A stretch of 64,000 nt of DNA, taken from positions 558,001-622,000 of the forward strand of contig JAZAYU010000202.1 of assembly GCA_038501625.1 (NCBI GenBank), written 5' to 3'. Under the pieces are notes generated by a model that was not told the DNA's origin, made no database searches, and saw only the letters and a program-made list of their open reading frames with translations. This DNA comes from Corbicula japonica. Taxonomy: Eukaryota; Mollusca; Bivalvia; Venerida; Cyrenidae. The position numbers were made by a program, and so were the translations under genes. Positions within the stretch are counted from its first letter, which is position 1. Each line of letters starts with the position of its first letter. Positions 45,590-56,584 of the stretch are shown one piece after another.

Positions 45590-46990
45590 CAATAAAATAT
45601 AGGTTAAGGTCCAGTGACCTTACATTGAAAATTAATTTCTGATCATTAGATGACACTTTTTAAGCAATAAGATAAAGGTCTCAGTCACAAAGAGATTAAA
45701 TTAAAAATTGTAATCCCATCCAAAACTAAAGTAGGATGTGATCTACAGTCAACAAACTTGGTAGATTTTTATGGTCAGTGTCCAAGGTTATGAAACTGAG
45801 CATGGAAACCAGTCTCAAATCTCAAGCATCTGATTGGCTGAAATGAGATTTGAGACTGGTTTCCAATCTCAGTTTTATAACCTTCAGCCCATTAAATAAC
45901 CTCTATAAACGTTGGGATCAAACGGTTAAAGCTGAAGGCCACAGTAATCTTTAATTGGAATATGGTTTCTGATAAAAAAACCTAAAGAATGATATGGCCT
46001 AAAGTCACCAAAATTAGGTTATAGATTACTAATTATCAGTAGACAGATCCTCATGATTTTAGTGTAAAATAAGCCAAAGGTCAGGGTCAAAGTGACCTTC
46101 AATTCAAATAAAAAAAACAACAGTTAAACATTCAGTCATCAAACCTTAATTTGGATAGATTTATGTTAAGTACGGTAGTTGTCCACTATTAATTTTGAGG
46201 TCAATATGTCAAATTTTAAGGTCACAGTGACCTAAAACTGAAACTTGGTTTCTGATCAATCACTGAAGAATTGTTTGACTTACAGTCACTAAACTTGAAG
46301 GGAGACTTGTTTAAGCCATAAAATGACCCTATTAATATGTTGCAAGTTGGGGTTAAAAGTGAAAGGCCAAGGACACAGTGACCTTTTTATAACTTAGTTA
46401 AACTATAAACCATAGAATTGGTTTTCTTTCAGCCATCCAGTTAAGTATATATGTTGCTTATTGTAAGTAGATGACATTGTTTGAGTTGGATGTCAATAGG
46501 CATGAGTTGAAGGTCACAATGAACCTAAAAATTGAACTTAAAAAATGAACAAACGGTTTCTGATAAAAAACTAAAGAATGGTTTTACCTTGGTAAACAGT
46601 GCTTATAATCAGATGACCTGTATAAATTTTGGTTTCAGTATATCAAAAGTCGAGATAATAGTGACCTTTAATTGAAAATTAAAATTTGTTTCCTGACAAA
46701 AACAAAATAACGGTTTGACCTAGAGTTGCCAAACTGTGTTTGAATTTTTCTGTGGTGTGGGGTCGGAGTAAAAATGTAGACGGTCAAGGTTTAAGTGATC
46801 TTGAATAAAAAATTGGTTTGCAATGGATACCCGTAGCTGAAGAATGGTTTCATCTGAAGACACTAAACTCAGGTGAGAGATTTTTTTTGGGTATTAAATG
46901 ACCCCTATTTTTATGAAATTTAAAGGACTCGGTCACTGTACTTGAAATACATTGTATCTTAATAAATGTCCATAAACTGTTGGATCTGCA
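45590..46990. repeat. degenerate tandem array with GGTCACAGTGACC motifs
   Basis: Loose ~150-bp repeats built of AAGGTCAC-AGTGACCT, GAAATTGGTTTCTGATMA, AAAGAATGGTTTGACCTA and AGTCACYAAACTT-GG. Perfect palindromes GGTCAAAGTGACC (46085-46097) and GGTCACAGTGACC (46220-46232) match the classical estrogen-response element consensus. Confidence 0.65.
45775..45892. repeat. dispersed inverted repeat (GGGCCCAAGATC family)
   Basis: AAGGTTATGAAACTGAG, GGAAACCAGTCTCAAATCTC, AAGCATCTGATTGGCTGAAA, then GAGATTTGAGACTGGTTTCC and TTATAACCTTCAGCCC. A hairpin embedded in the array at 45590-46990. Confidence 0.7.
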
Positions 46991-47257
46991 GTCATTTAGC
47001 AGAAGTTTGAAGTTGTTCTTGGTCAATCCTTTTCCCAGATTGAGTTTTCATAACAAGGTATATATGTTGTGCTTTATTATGCTCTTGTTTCATTAAAAAC
47101 TTTATAAGTTGGTGCCAAGAAGTGTCCATGTCCCTTGAGAAGAATATGTGACCTGTTTTTGCCGAGTATACAGATGTTACAAGACTTGTTATGTAAATTT
47201 GTCTGAATTAAGTCCTTTGAACTATATACCTTTAATTTATAAATTGACTTGTTTCAG

Positions 47258-47461
47258 CTGTGCACTGTCCTGCCCTTTCTCCAGTTTCAAATGGCAGATA
47301 CTTGAATTTTTCTGATCCACTCAGTGGCTTCCACTTTAATGACAGTGTAAGTTTGCAGTGTATGGATGGTTACGAGGTCCAGGGAGCTCCTGCCGGAACA
47401 ACCCGTCGTAGTCTGAACTGTCAGAGTAATGGAACCTGGGATCAGTTATACAACTGTAAAG
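47258..47461 (+). CDS. exon 16: CCP/sushi domain 5
   Basis: Acceptor TTGTTTCAG, donor GTATGA, phase 1 at both ends, 68 codons. Product: VHCPALSPVSNGRYLNF, VSLQCMDGYEVQGAP, LNCQSNGTWDQLYNCK, a complete four-cysteine CCP with the core tryptophan. Confidence 0.87.
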
Positions 47462-47509
47462 GTATGATATTACTTACCCTTTCCTCCATATACACACCAT
47501 TAGGGAATG

Positions 47510-47690
47510 GGGGAGCAGTGTAGATCCAGATCAGCCTGCATATTCGTGTCATCTGAACAGGATCTGCACTGTTCGCTATTTTATGTATTGGGTTATTTCT
47601 GACCAAAAAGCAACAATTGCAGATCCTGATCGATAAAATGGCATGGATGTGGTGCCAGCTTATCTGGATCTACACATATATATGAAAGGG
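47510..47690. repeat. dispersed repeat (GTGTAGATCC...TGATCAG family), hairpin copy
   Basis: GCAGTGTAGATCCAGATCAG, CATCTGAACAGGATCTGCAC, then GCAGATCCTGATCGATAAAA, CTTATCTGGATCTACACA. The two halves are inverted. Confidence 0.7.
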
Positions 47691-49200
47691 TAAATCATAC
47701 GATTCTTTTCATTTTATTATTTCTTACCTTGATGATAAATATAAGATTTCCAATTAACAAGAATTCAATAAAGTTTTTAGATCAGAATAAGTTTGGAAGT
47801 TTGTTATCATTTAGGAATAAATTTTCATTAGAAGTGTTAACAGGAAATGGTTTGAAATTAAAGTTGAAAAGTCGAATTTTTAAATTAAGCAAATAAAACT
47901 CTAGGACTATTACAATAAAGCAAAAGGTACGTATAATTAGGAATATGTTGCCAGTCAGTTTTTGTGTTGCCCTTTTAAATGCAAGCCATACAAAGGTTTG
48001 TTTTGTCCATCATTCATCCATCATTAACACTTAAAATTGGCTATTACTTTGAAATTTCTTAATATTTCTTCATAAAACTTTCAAATTATATTGCTTATGA
48101 CAACAGGGTCATGATGATTCCAGATTCTTTAGGTCAAGGTCATATTTGATTGATGTATGCCCCTTTTGTTATTGTATTGTGACATAAATGCTAACTGTTG
48201 GCTATACAATGATATTCTTATTATTTCTTCATCAAACATTTAAATTACATTGCTTATGAAAACATGGTTGTGGTGATGCAGAATTCTTAAGGTCAAGATC
48301 ACAGAGTTTTTCTCTTTTTTGTACTTGGAATGTTTACTCTGATAAAGTACCACAGGGGCACAAGCGTTAAACTTAACACCCATTAGTTGAACACCCCATC
48401 TACATAAACTTTAATCTATTAATAAATTAAAATATCTTCAATGATTCCCAATAGATATAAACAAATATTAGTGTCTTCCCATTCACACATGTTAAGCAAT
48501 TTCTGTAAAATGAAACTTTCAAAAAGACAAAGAATGTAGTGTTCGGTCGTCTGGATGTAAACTTGTTGCACTATTTCAACATAAACATTGTAGCTTGTAC
48601 AGTTATTCATAAAGATCAACAGTCATTATTAAATTGATGGTCATTAACTGCACAGAATGTTATTTAGATAAACTGATGCACTAGAGAGTGCATGATTTCT
48701 AAAGCTTACTGATACAATGTGATTGTTGTAGCAATATCTATTTAAAAAACCAAGAAGGTATACAGAAAACGATCTGGTATTAGGAACCACCTGACACTGG
48801 TTGATAAGTTGTACCTGGCACCTTTTTATTATAGTTGTGATCAATGCCGCCTAGTTTATACAACACCTGCGAGCAAAATCTGTTAAAACATAGCTAGTAT
48901 ATATTCATGTTCATGGTGTTCAGATGCAGCCAATACAATTCCAGATTCTCAAAAAAGATATAAATTTTTCATGGTGTTTAGATTCTCCTTTAAAATTCTA
49001 TTTTTCTCATAAATATTTGAGAATTTCAAACAACACTGTATTTCGATAAAGTGAGATTTAAACCCATATAATGTGATAAAGAATTTCTTAAGTGAGATGT
49101 CTGAATAATTTTCGTCTTATGTTCCATTGGATCAGTAAGGCATATACAGTTTGGTCAGCTTTAATAACTTTTACACTACACTTGTTGTATTATTTTTCAG
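47691..49200. other. intron, degenerate repeats only
   Basis: 48060-48310 has two loose copies of a unit with TTTCTTCATMAAAC, AAATTAYATTGCTTATGA and TTAGGTCAAGGTCA, similar to 24100-24190. The rest shows no feature. Confidence 0.45.
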
Positions 49201-49386
49201 CTCGTGCTTGCACAGTTCCTCCTGCTCCCACGTATGGCATGTTTGATAAAGACAAATTGGTATTCAACGAAGTGTTGACTTTGACCTGTAACCTTACAGA
49301 GACCACAAACATTTCAATGAGAACAAGGTGTATCTACAAAAATGGTGGTGTACTTCTAGGAGGGGAAAATGTTACCCAATGCCCAG
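49201..49386 (+). CDS. exon 17: CCP/sushi-like domain 6
   Basis: Acceptor TATTTTTCAG, donor GTGAAT, phase 1 at both ends, 62 codons. Product: RACTVPPAPTYGMF, LTLTCNLTETTNISMRTRC, ENVTQCP. It has four cysteines, but lacks the tryptophan, so it is a divergent CCP. Confidence 0.78.
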
Positions 49387-49429
49387 GTGAATATGTCTTT
49401 TGCTTTAAAAGTAGTCTTCTCTTTATTTA

Positions 49430-50060
49430 TTGATGGTTATATAGTTATTTGGTTTCTTGACAGGGAATGTGAGGATATATTGCCGGTCTGGGTGTCATAT
49501 TACCCGAGCCGCAGGCGAGGGATAATATGATACCCAGACCGGCAATATATCCTCACATACCGTTTCAAGGAACCAAATAATTGTTTTATTATACTGCAAA
49601 GACTTTTTCAGACAAAATTTATTAGAAAACATCGATTTTTCATTTATTTCTGAGAACCCCTCTGAGAACCTCAATAATTACATGTCTGACGTCATTAATT
49701 TACCTGTATGACGTCACTTCTATAGAAATTGAATGGACTATCGATTTGATACTTATTTACAAAATATGAGAATAATCTAATCGTTTTTAACGTTAGAAAC
49801 ATAACAAAAATATTTTCTGTAACAATTTTAGTATTCCATAAGCATACCGCTTTATAATTTACAAAATCGGCTTCAAATTATGCATTTTCACGGAAATTCA
49901 AAACAAAATGGTGGACGACAACAAAAGGTGAGAGGCCAGAGGGGGGAATTAAGGCACGTGCGTTCATATCTCCGGCTGAGCCGTAAATACGGATATACAT
50001 CAACGGAACATTATCCAATCAAATTCAAGCATATTTCTTTGCAGTATAATAAAGATAATT
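49430..50060. mobile_element. palindrome-bearing element with TGACGTCA sites
   Basis: A hairpin at about 49468-49555 pairs GGATATATTGCCGGTCTGGG and TGTCATATTA with complements, with loop CCCGAGCCGCAGGCGAGGG. TGACGTCA is at 49687-49694 and 49709-49716. ATTGTTTTATTATACTGCAA at 49580-49602 is inverted at 50035-50055, marking a second pair of arms. Confidence 0.6.
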
Positions 50061-50631
50061 ACAGCTAAATCTTCAATCTACATGGCAATGTGAAGTTGTA
50101 TGTTGTTAAATAATGATTGCTGAAGACAACTTTGCCGTAGAGTTATTTCCCCGTGAACATTAATAACAATGCACTTTGTTAACATACTTTGTTACTAACC
50201 CATTACTAATCAAACTAAAACAGTACTAAAAAATATTGAGGTGTGGATGACATTGGATGTAACACCCCCCCCCCTCCCCCACCCTGCCCCTCTATTTTTG
50301 TGTTTTCAATTTATTCATTTAACAGCTGATTGGAATTAAATGCATCTTTACACTTTGTTGATACTAAAAAGCAGTTCCAATTATTGTATGAGTTTTCACT
50401 ATTGGTCACATTGGTACATAGTTACCTCTCTCAAAGCTACTATAAAACAAATCACAACATTTTGACCCTTGCTTTCAATTTCCTCAGTAGTGACTGTAGG
50501 AGGCGAGACGTCGACTTTGGATACACTATAAAACTCTTTTTTTTCAAGTTTCTTTCTTGTATTATAGCCGTTCAGTGTGAAAATAACTTAATACCCTGAA
50601 TTTAAGATCATTGTTTATGACTTGTTTTCAG
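50061..50631. other. intron, poly-C tract
   Basis: AT-rich apart from a C-rich run at 50265-50290. No exon seen. Confidence 0.5.
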
Positions 50632-50847
50632 AGATTGATTGTGGAGACCCAGATTTGGTTATGCCAGCTGGTGGAACATACGACATTAAACCTACAACAA
50701 CAACCTACTTCCCATCAACCTCCAACTTCACTTTTGCATGTCAAACTGGATTCGACATCACAGGATTCTCATATGACACAGTGTCAAATAGCACTGTTAA
50801 GTGTAAAGCAAACGGCCGTTGGAGTTTTGGAACATTGGCTTGTGCCG
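50632..50847 (+). CDS. exon 18: CCP/sushi domain 7
   Basis: Acceptor CTTGTTTTCAG, donor GTATGT, phase 1 at both ends, 72 codons. Product: IDCGDPDLVMPAGGTY, FTFACQTGFDITGF, VKCKANGRWSFGTLACA, a clear CCP. Confidence 0.87.
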
Positions 50848-51284
50848 GTATGTACCTACATACCACATCTATTGTTCCAACTTCTAATCAAACACACACT
50901 ATTTTGTTATAAAACCTGTTTATTAGACACTTGATTGTTTTTGTTTTGAAAATCAACAAAAAATATATCTCCTAACAGAGCCTTATGGAAAAATTTAAAG
51001 CGCACTTGATCAGCCTTACAAAGACAAATGATTAAAAAGTAATAACTATATAAATTATACATTCTTTTGATACATTCTGGAGAGCTGTGTCTGACAATTT
51101 TGCATTGAATTGAGAGATATAGGTTTGTTTTTAATATACATTCAAAGTATATGAAAATTGAGATAGAAGAAATTTCAGTAGTGGTTATCTTCTGGATATT
51201 CCATTATGTCTTTCTTTTCTTTTCTTTGTTATTTATTTGTTGCTAACTTTCCTCCATATATATGCATTCTATGGGTGTGGGACC

Positions 51285-51350
51285 GATGTAGTTTTAGATC
51301 AGCTGGCACCGATGTGCAGTTTGATCAGAATCTGCACTGGTCACTTTTTT
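51285..51350. repeat. dispersed repeat (GTGTAGATCC...TGATCAG family), partial
   Basis: GATGTAGTTTTAGATCAGCT, GATGTGCAGTTTGATCAGAA, TCTGCACTGGTCACTT. A short copy. Confidence 0.6.
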
Positions 51351-51492
51351 GTATATGGAGAAAAGGGTTATACAGCTTGACTGAACCTTCGACCACTAAT
51401 TCTTACTAGTTCTTTCAAGCACCATACAACCATGGGATAATAGAGTTTGCCAATAAATACAACATAACCAGATATTGAAGTAACTGATGACA

Positions 51493-51764
51493 GTATGACT
51501 GCATTTATATGTGATGTTTCATAGGGAAGATGTATGACTGCATTTATATGTGATGTTTCATAGGGAAGATGTATGGCTGCATTTATATGTGATGTTTCAT
51601 AGGGAAAATGCATGACTGCATTTAGATGTGATGTTTCATAGAGAAGATGTATGACTGCATTTATATGTGATGTTTCATAGGGAAGATGAATGACTGCATT
51701 TATATGTGATGTTTCATAGGGAAGATATCTTGTATGAATGCATTTATATGTGATGTTTCATAGG
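51493..51764. repeat. minisatellite, 39-bp unit, about 7 copies
   Basis: Unit GAAGATGTATGACTGCATTT followed by ATATGTGATGTTTCATAGG. Copies differ by one or two bases; the last has a short insertion (ATCTT). The 39-bp period keeps any frame open, but the array is intronic, about 100 bp before exon 19. Confidence 0.88.
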
Positions 51765-51868
51765 AATTTTCAGGCTATGCCCAGCATGTCCTCTATAGCT
51801 GTAAACATTTAAGTAAGCCCCTAACTACACATATTGAACAGATAACTGTCACTCTTATTGTTTTACAG

Positions 51869-52081
51869 GCAAGATGTGTGTAGATCCTGGTACCCCAGGA
51901 GATGCTGAGCAAATAATTATAGGCTATGAAGTTGGCTCAGTTCTTTACTACTCGTGTAACAGACAAGGATTCCAAATAAGTGGACCTGATAACTATACGT
52001 GTCAATTTAATGCTACTACTAACATTGCTCAATGGTCCAATGGATTAAAAAAAAACAGTCCAAGTTTCCCAAAATGTCTAG
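51869..52081 (+). CDS. exon 19: CCP/sushi domain 8
   Basis: Acceptor TGTTTTACAG, donor GTAAGG, phase 1 at both ends, 71 codons. Product: MCVDPGTPGDAEQI, VLYYSCNRQGFQISG, YTCQFNATTNIAQWSNG, FPKCL. Complete cysteine set. Confidence 0.86.
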
Positions 52082-52846
52082 GTAAGGGAAGTCAGAGCTC
52101 CACTGTAGTTACTGTAGGAGGGCTTGGTTTGCAAGAATATTGACACCATTGTGCTAAACTTGTCCTAAAGCTTAGTCAAAGATCGCTTCAATAGTTAACA
52201 GTAAACAATCTTAACTAATCTGCCCTTGAATATTGCTTACAGCAGTAGTGAACAAGGCCATTAAATTTTCAAAGATGGAGAAATAAGTGTAGGGGAGGGC
52301 TGTAGTGTCTGTGTGTCTGAGCACATTCTGCTTTACACAGTATATCTTAGCTACTTGAATTGTTCTCTGGATAAATTTTCAAAAATATTTTTTTATGAAT
52401 TAGAAACTTTATATGATTACTCTGGATAATAAATTAGGGAGTTATTGGATTAGCTTAGAAGTATGTTTAATTTCAGAAGATGTAATGAACTCAAAATGGT
52501 GGACCTTAGTAAACCAGAGGGGAAATTAAGACAAGAACATCCATATAATACACTAGTCTGTGTATACATACTAAACTGATAGACTGTATTATCCAATCAA
52601 ATTCAAAGAAATTCATTTCCAGCATGGAAATATATCACCAGTTGATTGTATGTGGATTATTATGTGTTTAGAAGGACAATACATGACTTAATCTATCTGA
52701 GAAATGTAATATCTACTAAAGATGATGATTGTATTCTGTCATGTTGTATACAAAAACAAATTCAATCCCTGATTTGTTGTTTTGAAGCACAAAGTCGTGA
52801 TAATGATGTAATATAATTACAAAATGATAAAATATCTTTTTTTCAG
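52082..52846. other. intron, nothing recognised
   Basis: AT-rich intron without a clear repeat. TTATCCAATCAAATTCAAA near 52590 also occurs near 50010, so part may be a shared old repeat. Confidence 0.4.
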
Positions 52847-53080
52847 ATACTCAAAAGCCAAGCTTTACAGGTGACTGTACCAAGACTTTCAACCTTGACA
52901 AAATGTCACCTGTGACATTTACTCCTGGAAATGCAAGTGATAATTTTGCAGTATATTCAGTCTCAAGGAGTAACTCTATCCGATCTGGAGATGTAATCAC
53001 AGCAAGTGCTTCTGTTACATATACTGCTACAGACTTTAACAACAATAATCAGACGTGTGATGTAAACTTCAATGTGATTG
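52847..53080 (+). CDS. exon 20: HYR-like domain 1
   Basis: Acceptor TTTTTTTCAG, donor GTAAGG, phase 1 at both ends, 78 codons. Product: DTQKPSFTGDCTKTF near the start, then ITASASVTYTATDFNNNNQT and CDVNFNVI at the end. The V-x-Y-T-A-x-D-x-x-x-N-x-x-x-C pattern is that of HYR (hyalin repeat) modules, an immunoglobulin-like adhesion fold that often sits next to CCPs. Confidence 0.8.
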
Positions 53081-53139
53081 GTAAGGTGCTTGATCCTTTA
53101 CTCTATGAGATATGGCTGTTATCACTTAAAGGTACGATG

Positions 53140-53235
53140 TAAACCCAATCAACCTGCACATCTGTTTGTTGTTTTTTTTATTGAATGGTAATTTCTGACC
53201 AAAAAGGGACCAGTGTAGATCTAGATCACAGATTT
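53140..53235. repeat. dispersed repeat (GTGTAGATCC family), partial
   Basis: TAAACCCAATCAACCTGCAC followed by GACCAAAAAGGGACCAGTGT AGATC. A degraded copy. Confidence 0.45.
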
Positions 53236-54294
53236 GCCAGCAAATGTAGTTAGTACAGACAAAATCGAATTTGCACTTTTGTTTAATCTTGGGTCTATAT
53301 CACTGTCATGCAATATAAAGAGAATGATACATATTGATAAACAGTTACAGGTTTGACAACAAGATGTGCTGCATCTTGTTGCTTCAACATAAACAATGTC
53401 ACTGTTTTCTTGAACAAAAGTCAGGTTATGAGTCTTCTAATTTCCATCATGATTGGGCTCCTTGAACAGATTACTGTAACCTGGTTAGTCAAAATTCAAG
53501 GTTTTCCGGGAAAATTCATTTATGGTGAATATCACAAGAACTATGGGTGTGTAAAATCCTACAAATAATGTGTCTTGCAGCTTTAACCTTTATAATTTGA
53601 CTCTTACATAACTTATAATATACAAAAGTGGCATCCATGATGCCAGCAAAACTTTGTAAGAGTTAATGCACCAAATTACATCAACCATAATGTTATGAAA
53701 GTTATTCTGCAACATACTCAGGGCGCCAAAATGATTAAATGTATTATCACAATAAATTATTATGAATCAATTAACTCACAGTGAATAATGTCACTGTATG
53801 TAAAGATATTAAGATATAGATCTACAGTCTTGGTTAAATTTAAGCTCTGAAATTCTCATACATAAAACATTAGTGAATAGCTATGCGGAAAGTATATTTT
53901 AAAGAATATGATTGTTACCCATGTACTATATATAATATTTATATGTCACTGATTGTTCACATGGTCTGAATCCTGATCTATCAATATTTCCAGAAGGTAC
54001 AACTTTGTGATAAGTCTGTTTGTCATTTCATCCATTGTCTGTAGCTTTTAACAATAGTGAAATGTATAATTACAAAATTTAAATGTAAAAAAACATAACT
54101 TAAAAATTGCTTACATACATTAGAAGTCGGGATTAAAATAAGCATAAATTTAAATGTTATTGACTTAAAATTGGGTGTTCACAAGTTTATAGGCTTAAAG
54201 GCCTGAATTACGTTGTTAACTTACCAAAAAAGTGTAAAATATTTTGTAAGATATGTTTTAGGTGTTTGTTGACTATGCACCTTCTCATTTTCAG
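53236..54294. other. intron, nothing recognised
   Basis: AT-rich intron. The open stretch at 53353-53568 has no domain signature and no donor that fits the phase, so I do not treat it as an exon. Confidence 0.45.
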
Positions 54295-54588
54295 ATCGGA
54301 CTTCAAAACATAATCTTCAATGCCCAGATTATGTAACTGTCCTAATTTCTACTACTGGAGTCGGATTGGAATATACAGTGGAAGGTGGCAGCCTGCAAAC
54401 AACTGACAATGGAAATACATTGTCCTACAACACATCGAGTCAAATTGTAACTAATGGTAGCCTTGTGGTGACTCCGACAGCATTATCAATCAATGTGGCT
54501 AAGATTGGGACTGCAGAGACTGTGTCGGCTGTTGCCATTAATAACTATGGAACTCAATCAAACTGCACGTTTATGGTGAATTATAAAG
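54295..54588 (+). CDS. exon 21: HYR-like domain 2 (divergent)
   Basis: Acceptor CTCATTTTCAG, donor GTAACC, phase 1 at both ends, 98 codons. Starts DRTSKHNLQCPDYVTVLI and ends VSAVAINNYGTQSNCTFMVN, with the final A-x-N-x-x-G-x-x-x-x-C-x-F of HYR. The middle is longer and poorly matched. Several N-x-S/T sequons suggest glycosylation. Confidence 0.72.
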
Positions 54589-54660
54589 GTAACCTGCTTC
54601 AGAATACATGTAGAACTTTATACCAACTTAGATATAAACATGTATATATACATTTATATA

Positions 54661-54890
54661 TACTGAAAGGATAAAGAAACGCAGGGTAACAATTGGATAG
54701 GCAGGTTCGAAAGCTCATGCTCCACGACGGTTTACACTGAGGCAGTGGAGACAAGTTTTATTCACTTTCGACACATGTTAAGGTGTATCATGACCTAATA
54801 ACTCAATACACAAAGTTTCACTTTATTTGGAGAACGCGTTCTTAATATATCGGAACAAATGTTACCCTGCGTTTCTTTATCCTTTCAGTA
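54661..54890. mobile_element. 230-bp MITE with 31-bp perfect TIRs
   Basis: TACTGAAAGGATAAAGAAAC GCAGGGTAACA at 54661-54691 is exactly inverted at 54860-54890. TATA flanks both ends (54657-54660 and 54891-54894), fitting a TA or TATA target duplication as in Tc1/mariner-type MITEs. Perfect TIRs suggest recent movement. Confidence 0.8.
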
Positions 54891-54989
54891 TATAATGTAT
54901 TCATTTGTGATCACTGATTATATAATTGACATAATAGTTCACAAAGGAAGGAAGTACAGATATTGTAGGATGAAAATACGTCTGGAATA

Positions 54990-55140
54990 TAATAGTATGC
55001 ATTCTGTAGGTCCGCATTATTTGAGTTGTGTATGTAAGCAATATCACGCGAGACCGAAGGTCCAGCGTGATGTGGCTTAAGTACGCAACGAAAAATGATG
55101 TAAACCTACAGACTGCATACAGTCATAATGATACTTTTAT
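54990..55140. repeat. palindrome with CpG-rich loop
   Basis: TAGTATGCATTCTGTAGGT near 54990 pairs with ACCTACAGACTGCATAC near 55110. The centre ATCACGCGAGACCGAAGGTC CAGCGTGAT is itself a small hairpin. CRE-like half-sites (GTGACGTAG, ATGACGTTA) follow at about 55370-55390. Confidence 0.6.
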
Positions 55141-55544
55141 TATATACACTTCTCGGTCAAAAAAAATTTAAATAAACTAAACGACAACATTTAAGTCAAG
55201 AACGTGGTTTACATTGAAGTAGAAATAAAAATAGTAACGCGATAGTAAAATTATAAATGGCGTAGAAAATTTAAGAATGGCGTAAAAATATTTTAACGGT
55301 TTTAAAACTGAAATGAAAATTTCCATTTTTTTTTAGTTCGTTATGTGCCGGAAAATTATGACAACATAGTGTGACGTAGTATATGACGTTACATAGAATA
55401 CGGGAAGCGCAAAAGAATTGGAAAACGGACATTGTCCAATACGGAATTACTGATCTGACGAGTTTCATTAATTTTGCCGATTATCGCTGCACTATGCACT
55501 ATACAATACATAGTTAACCAATGAGTATTTTATCTTGTTTTCAG

Positions 55545-55748
55545 CCAATGATTGCATTAAAGAACAAGTGTTTAAAGATGACAATGCTAATCGCAGTTGT
55601 TCAAATGTCAGTTCCAGTTTAGTTTGTAGATCTAAATGCAAATCAAGATACCTGTACAAAGATGGAACTTATGAGAAGAATTTCACGTGCTCCGGTACCG
55701 GAAGCTGGGATTACAATACCACTGCTCCAAATGACCGATACTGTCTCC
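55545..55748 (+). CDS. exon 22: CCP-like domain 9 (last exon seen)
   Basis: Acceptor TTGTTTTCAG, donor GTAAGT, phase 1 at both ends, 68 codons. Product: NDCIKEQVFKDDN, SSLVCRSKCKSRYLYK, NFTCSGTGSWDYNTT, RYCL. It has two extra cysteines, so it is a variant CCP. The good donor means the gene goes on beyond, but I find no further exon before 64000. Confidence 0.8.
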
Positions 55749-55769
55749 GTAAGTGTCAAGTGTACAATA

Positions 55770-56525
55770 ATTATGTTTATATTTTCTTTCATTTCATTCA
55801 GCCAAATATAATTTTTTTATTGTTTAACTTATAACATGTTTTCTTCACGAAAACTATAACAAAAACAACAAACTCAGAAATAGGATTGGTAGAACAGACT
55901 ACTTTTATTCAACTAGTATACACAACTGAAAACAACATGATAGTTCTCCCCAAAAAAAAGTTTCACCTTTAAATTGGCGATGGACGTGTCCGTCATTTAC
56001 ACTATTCATAGTAAATAAAAAAAAAAGAAGCAAAGCTTCCACGAATCAAAGTCCAGAACCATCATTCCATGCACAAACTGTCTTTAAATCTTACAACATC
56101 CTGAACGACAGAAAATCGTTCTACTGAAATATAAGAAACAAATGTAACCATCACAATATAACACATAGGGTTTTAAACCTTGTTTTAAATTCTCATATTG
56201 TATATTCATAACTCAGCGGGGGTGGGGTGGGGAGGGGGAAGTAGGTACACGTAGACAGTAGTCTGTTCTAACCTTCGAATGTTAAAAATAACTATACTAT
56301 GCGTTTATATACCCTATCTAAACACGTCATCACATATAAATAAACCTGCAAAACTGGTTTTATAAACATTTTAAACGACCCAAAAATAAATATATTTATA
56401 TTTTCTTTCATTTCATTCAGCCAAATAAAAATTATTTATTGTTTAACTTATAACATGTTTTCTTCACGAAAACTATAACAACAACAAACTCAGAAATAGG
56501 ATTGGTAGAACAGACTTCTTTTACT
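55770..56525. repeat. ~130-bp direct repeats 620 bp apart
   Basis: TTTATATTTTCTTTCATTTC, ATTCAGCCAAATA, TAACATGTTTTCTTCACGAA and AGAAATAGGATTGGTAGAAC occur from about 55780 to 55905 and again from about 56398 to 56520, with few changes. Sequence between them is unrelated and includes a G-rich tract (56218-56239). Confidence 0.75.
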
Positions 56526-56584
56526 TCGAATGCTAAAGGAACGGGAAAAATAATGATTTCAGATGCCAAGATTTAAGAGGTCGC

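Larger units (their letters stand above)
3092..55748 (+). other. host gene: mosaic CTLD-LDLa-CUB-CCP-EGF-HYR extracellular protein (internal part)
   Basis: Twenty-two exons join without a stop into about 1365 codons. Module order: C-type lectin (C-terminal half), LDLa, CUB, cysteine-free CUB-like, CUB, CCP x4, EGF x2, CCP x4, HYR-like x2, CCP-like. Module boundaries coincide with phase 1 introns, the usual mark of exon-shuffled extracellular proteins, while each CUB has an internal phase 0 intron. These modules are known from recognition, adhesion and complement-like proteins, so a secreted or surface recognition role is inferred; ligands are unknown. The start, signal peptide, any transmembrane segment and the stop are not found here. 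No named orthologue is recognised. Confidence 0.8.

Noticed and set aside
53353..53568. 71-codon open stretch between HYR exons as an exon
   Set aside because: Lacks fitting splice sites and phase; exons 20 and 21 join without it.
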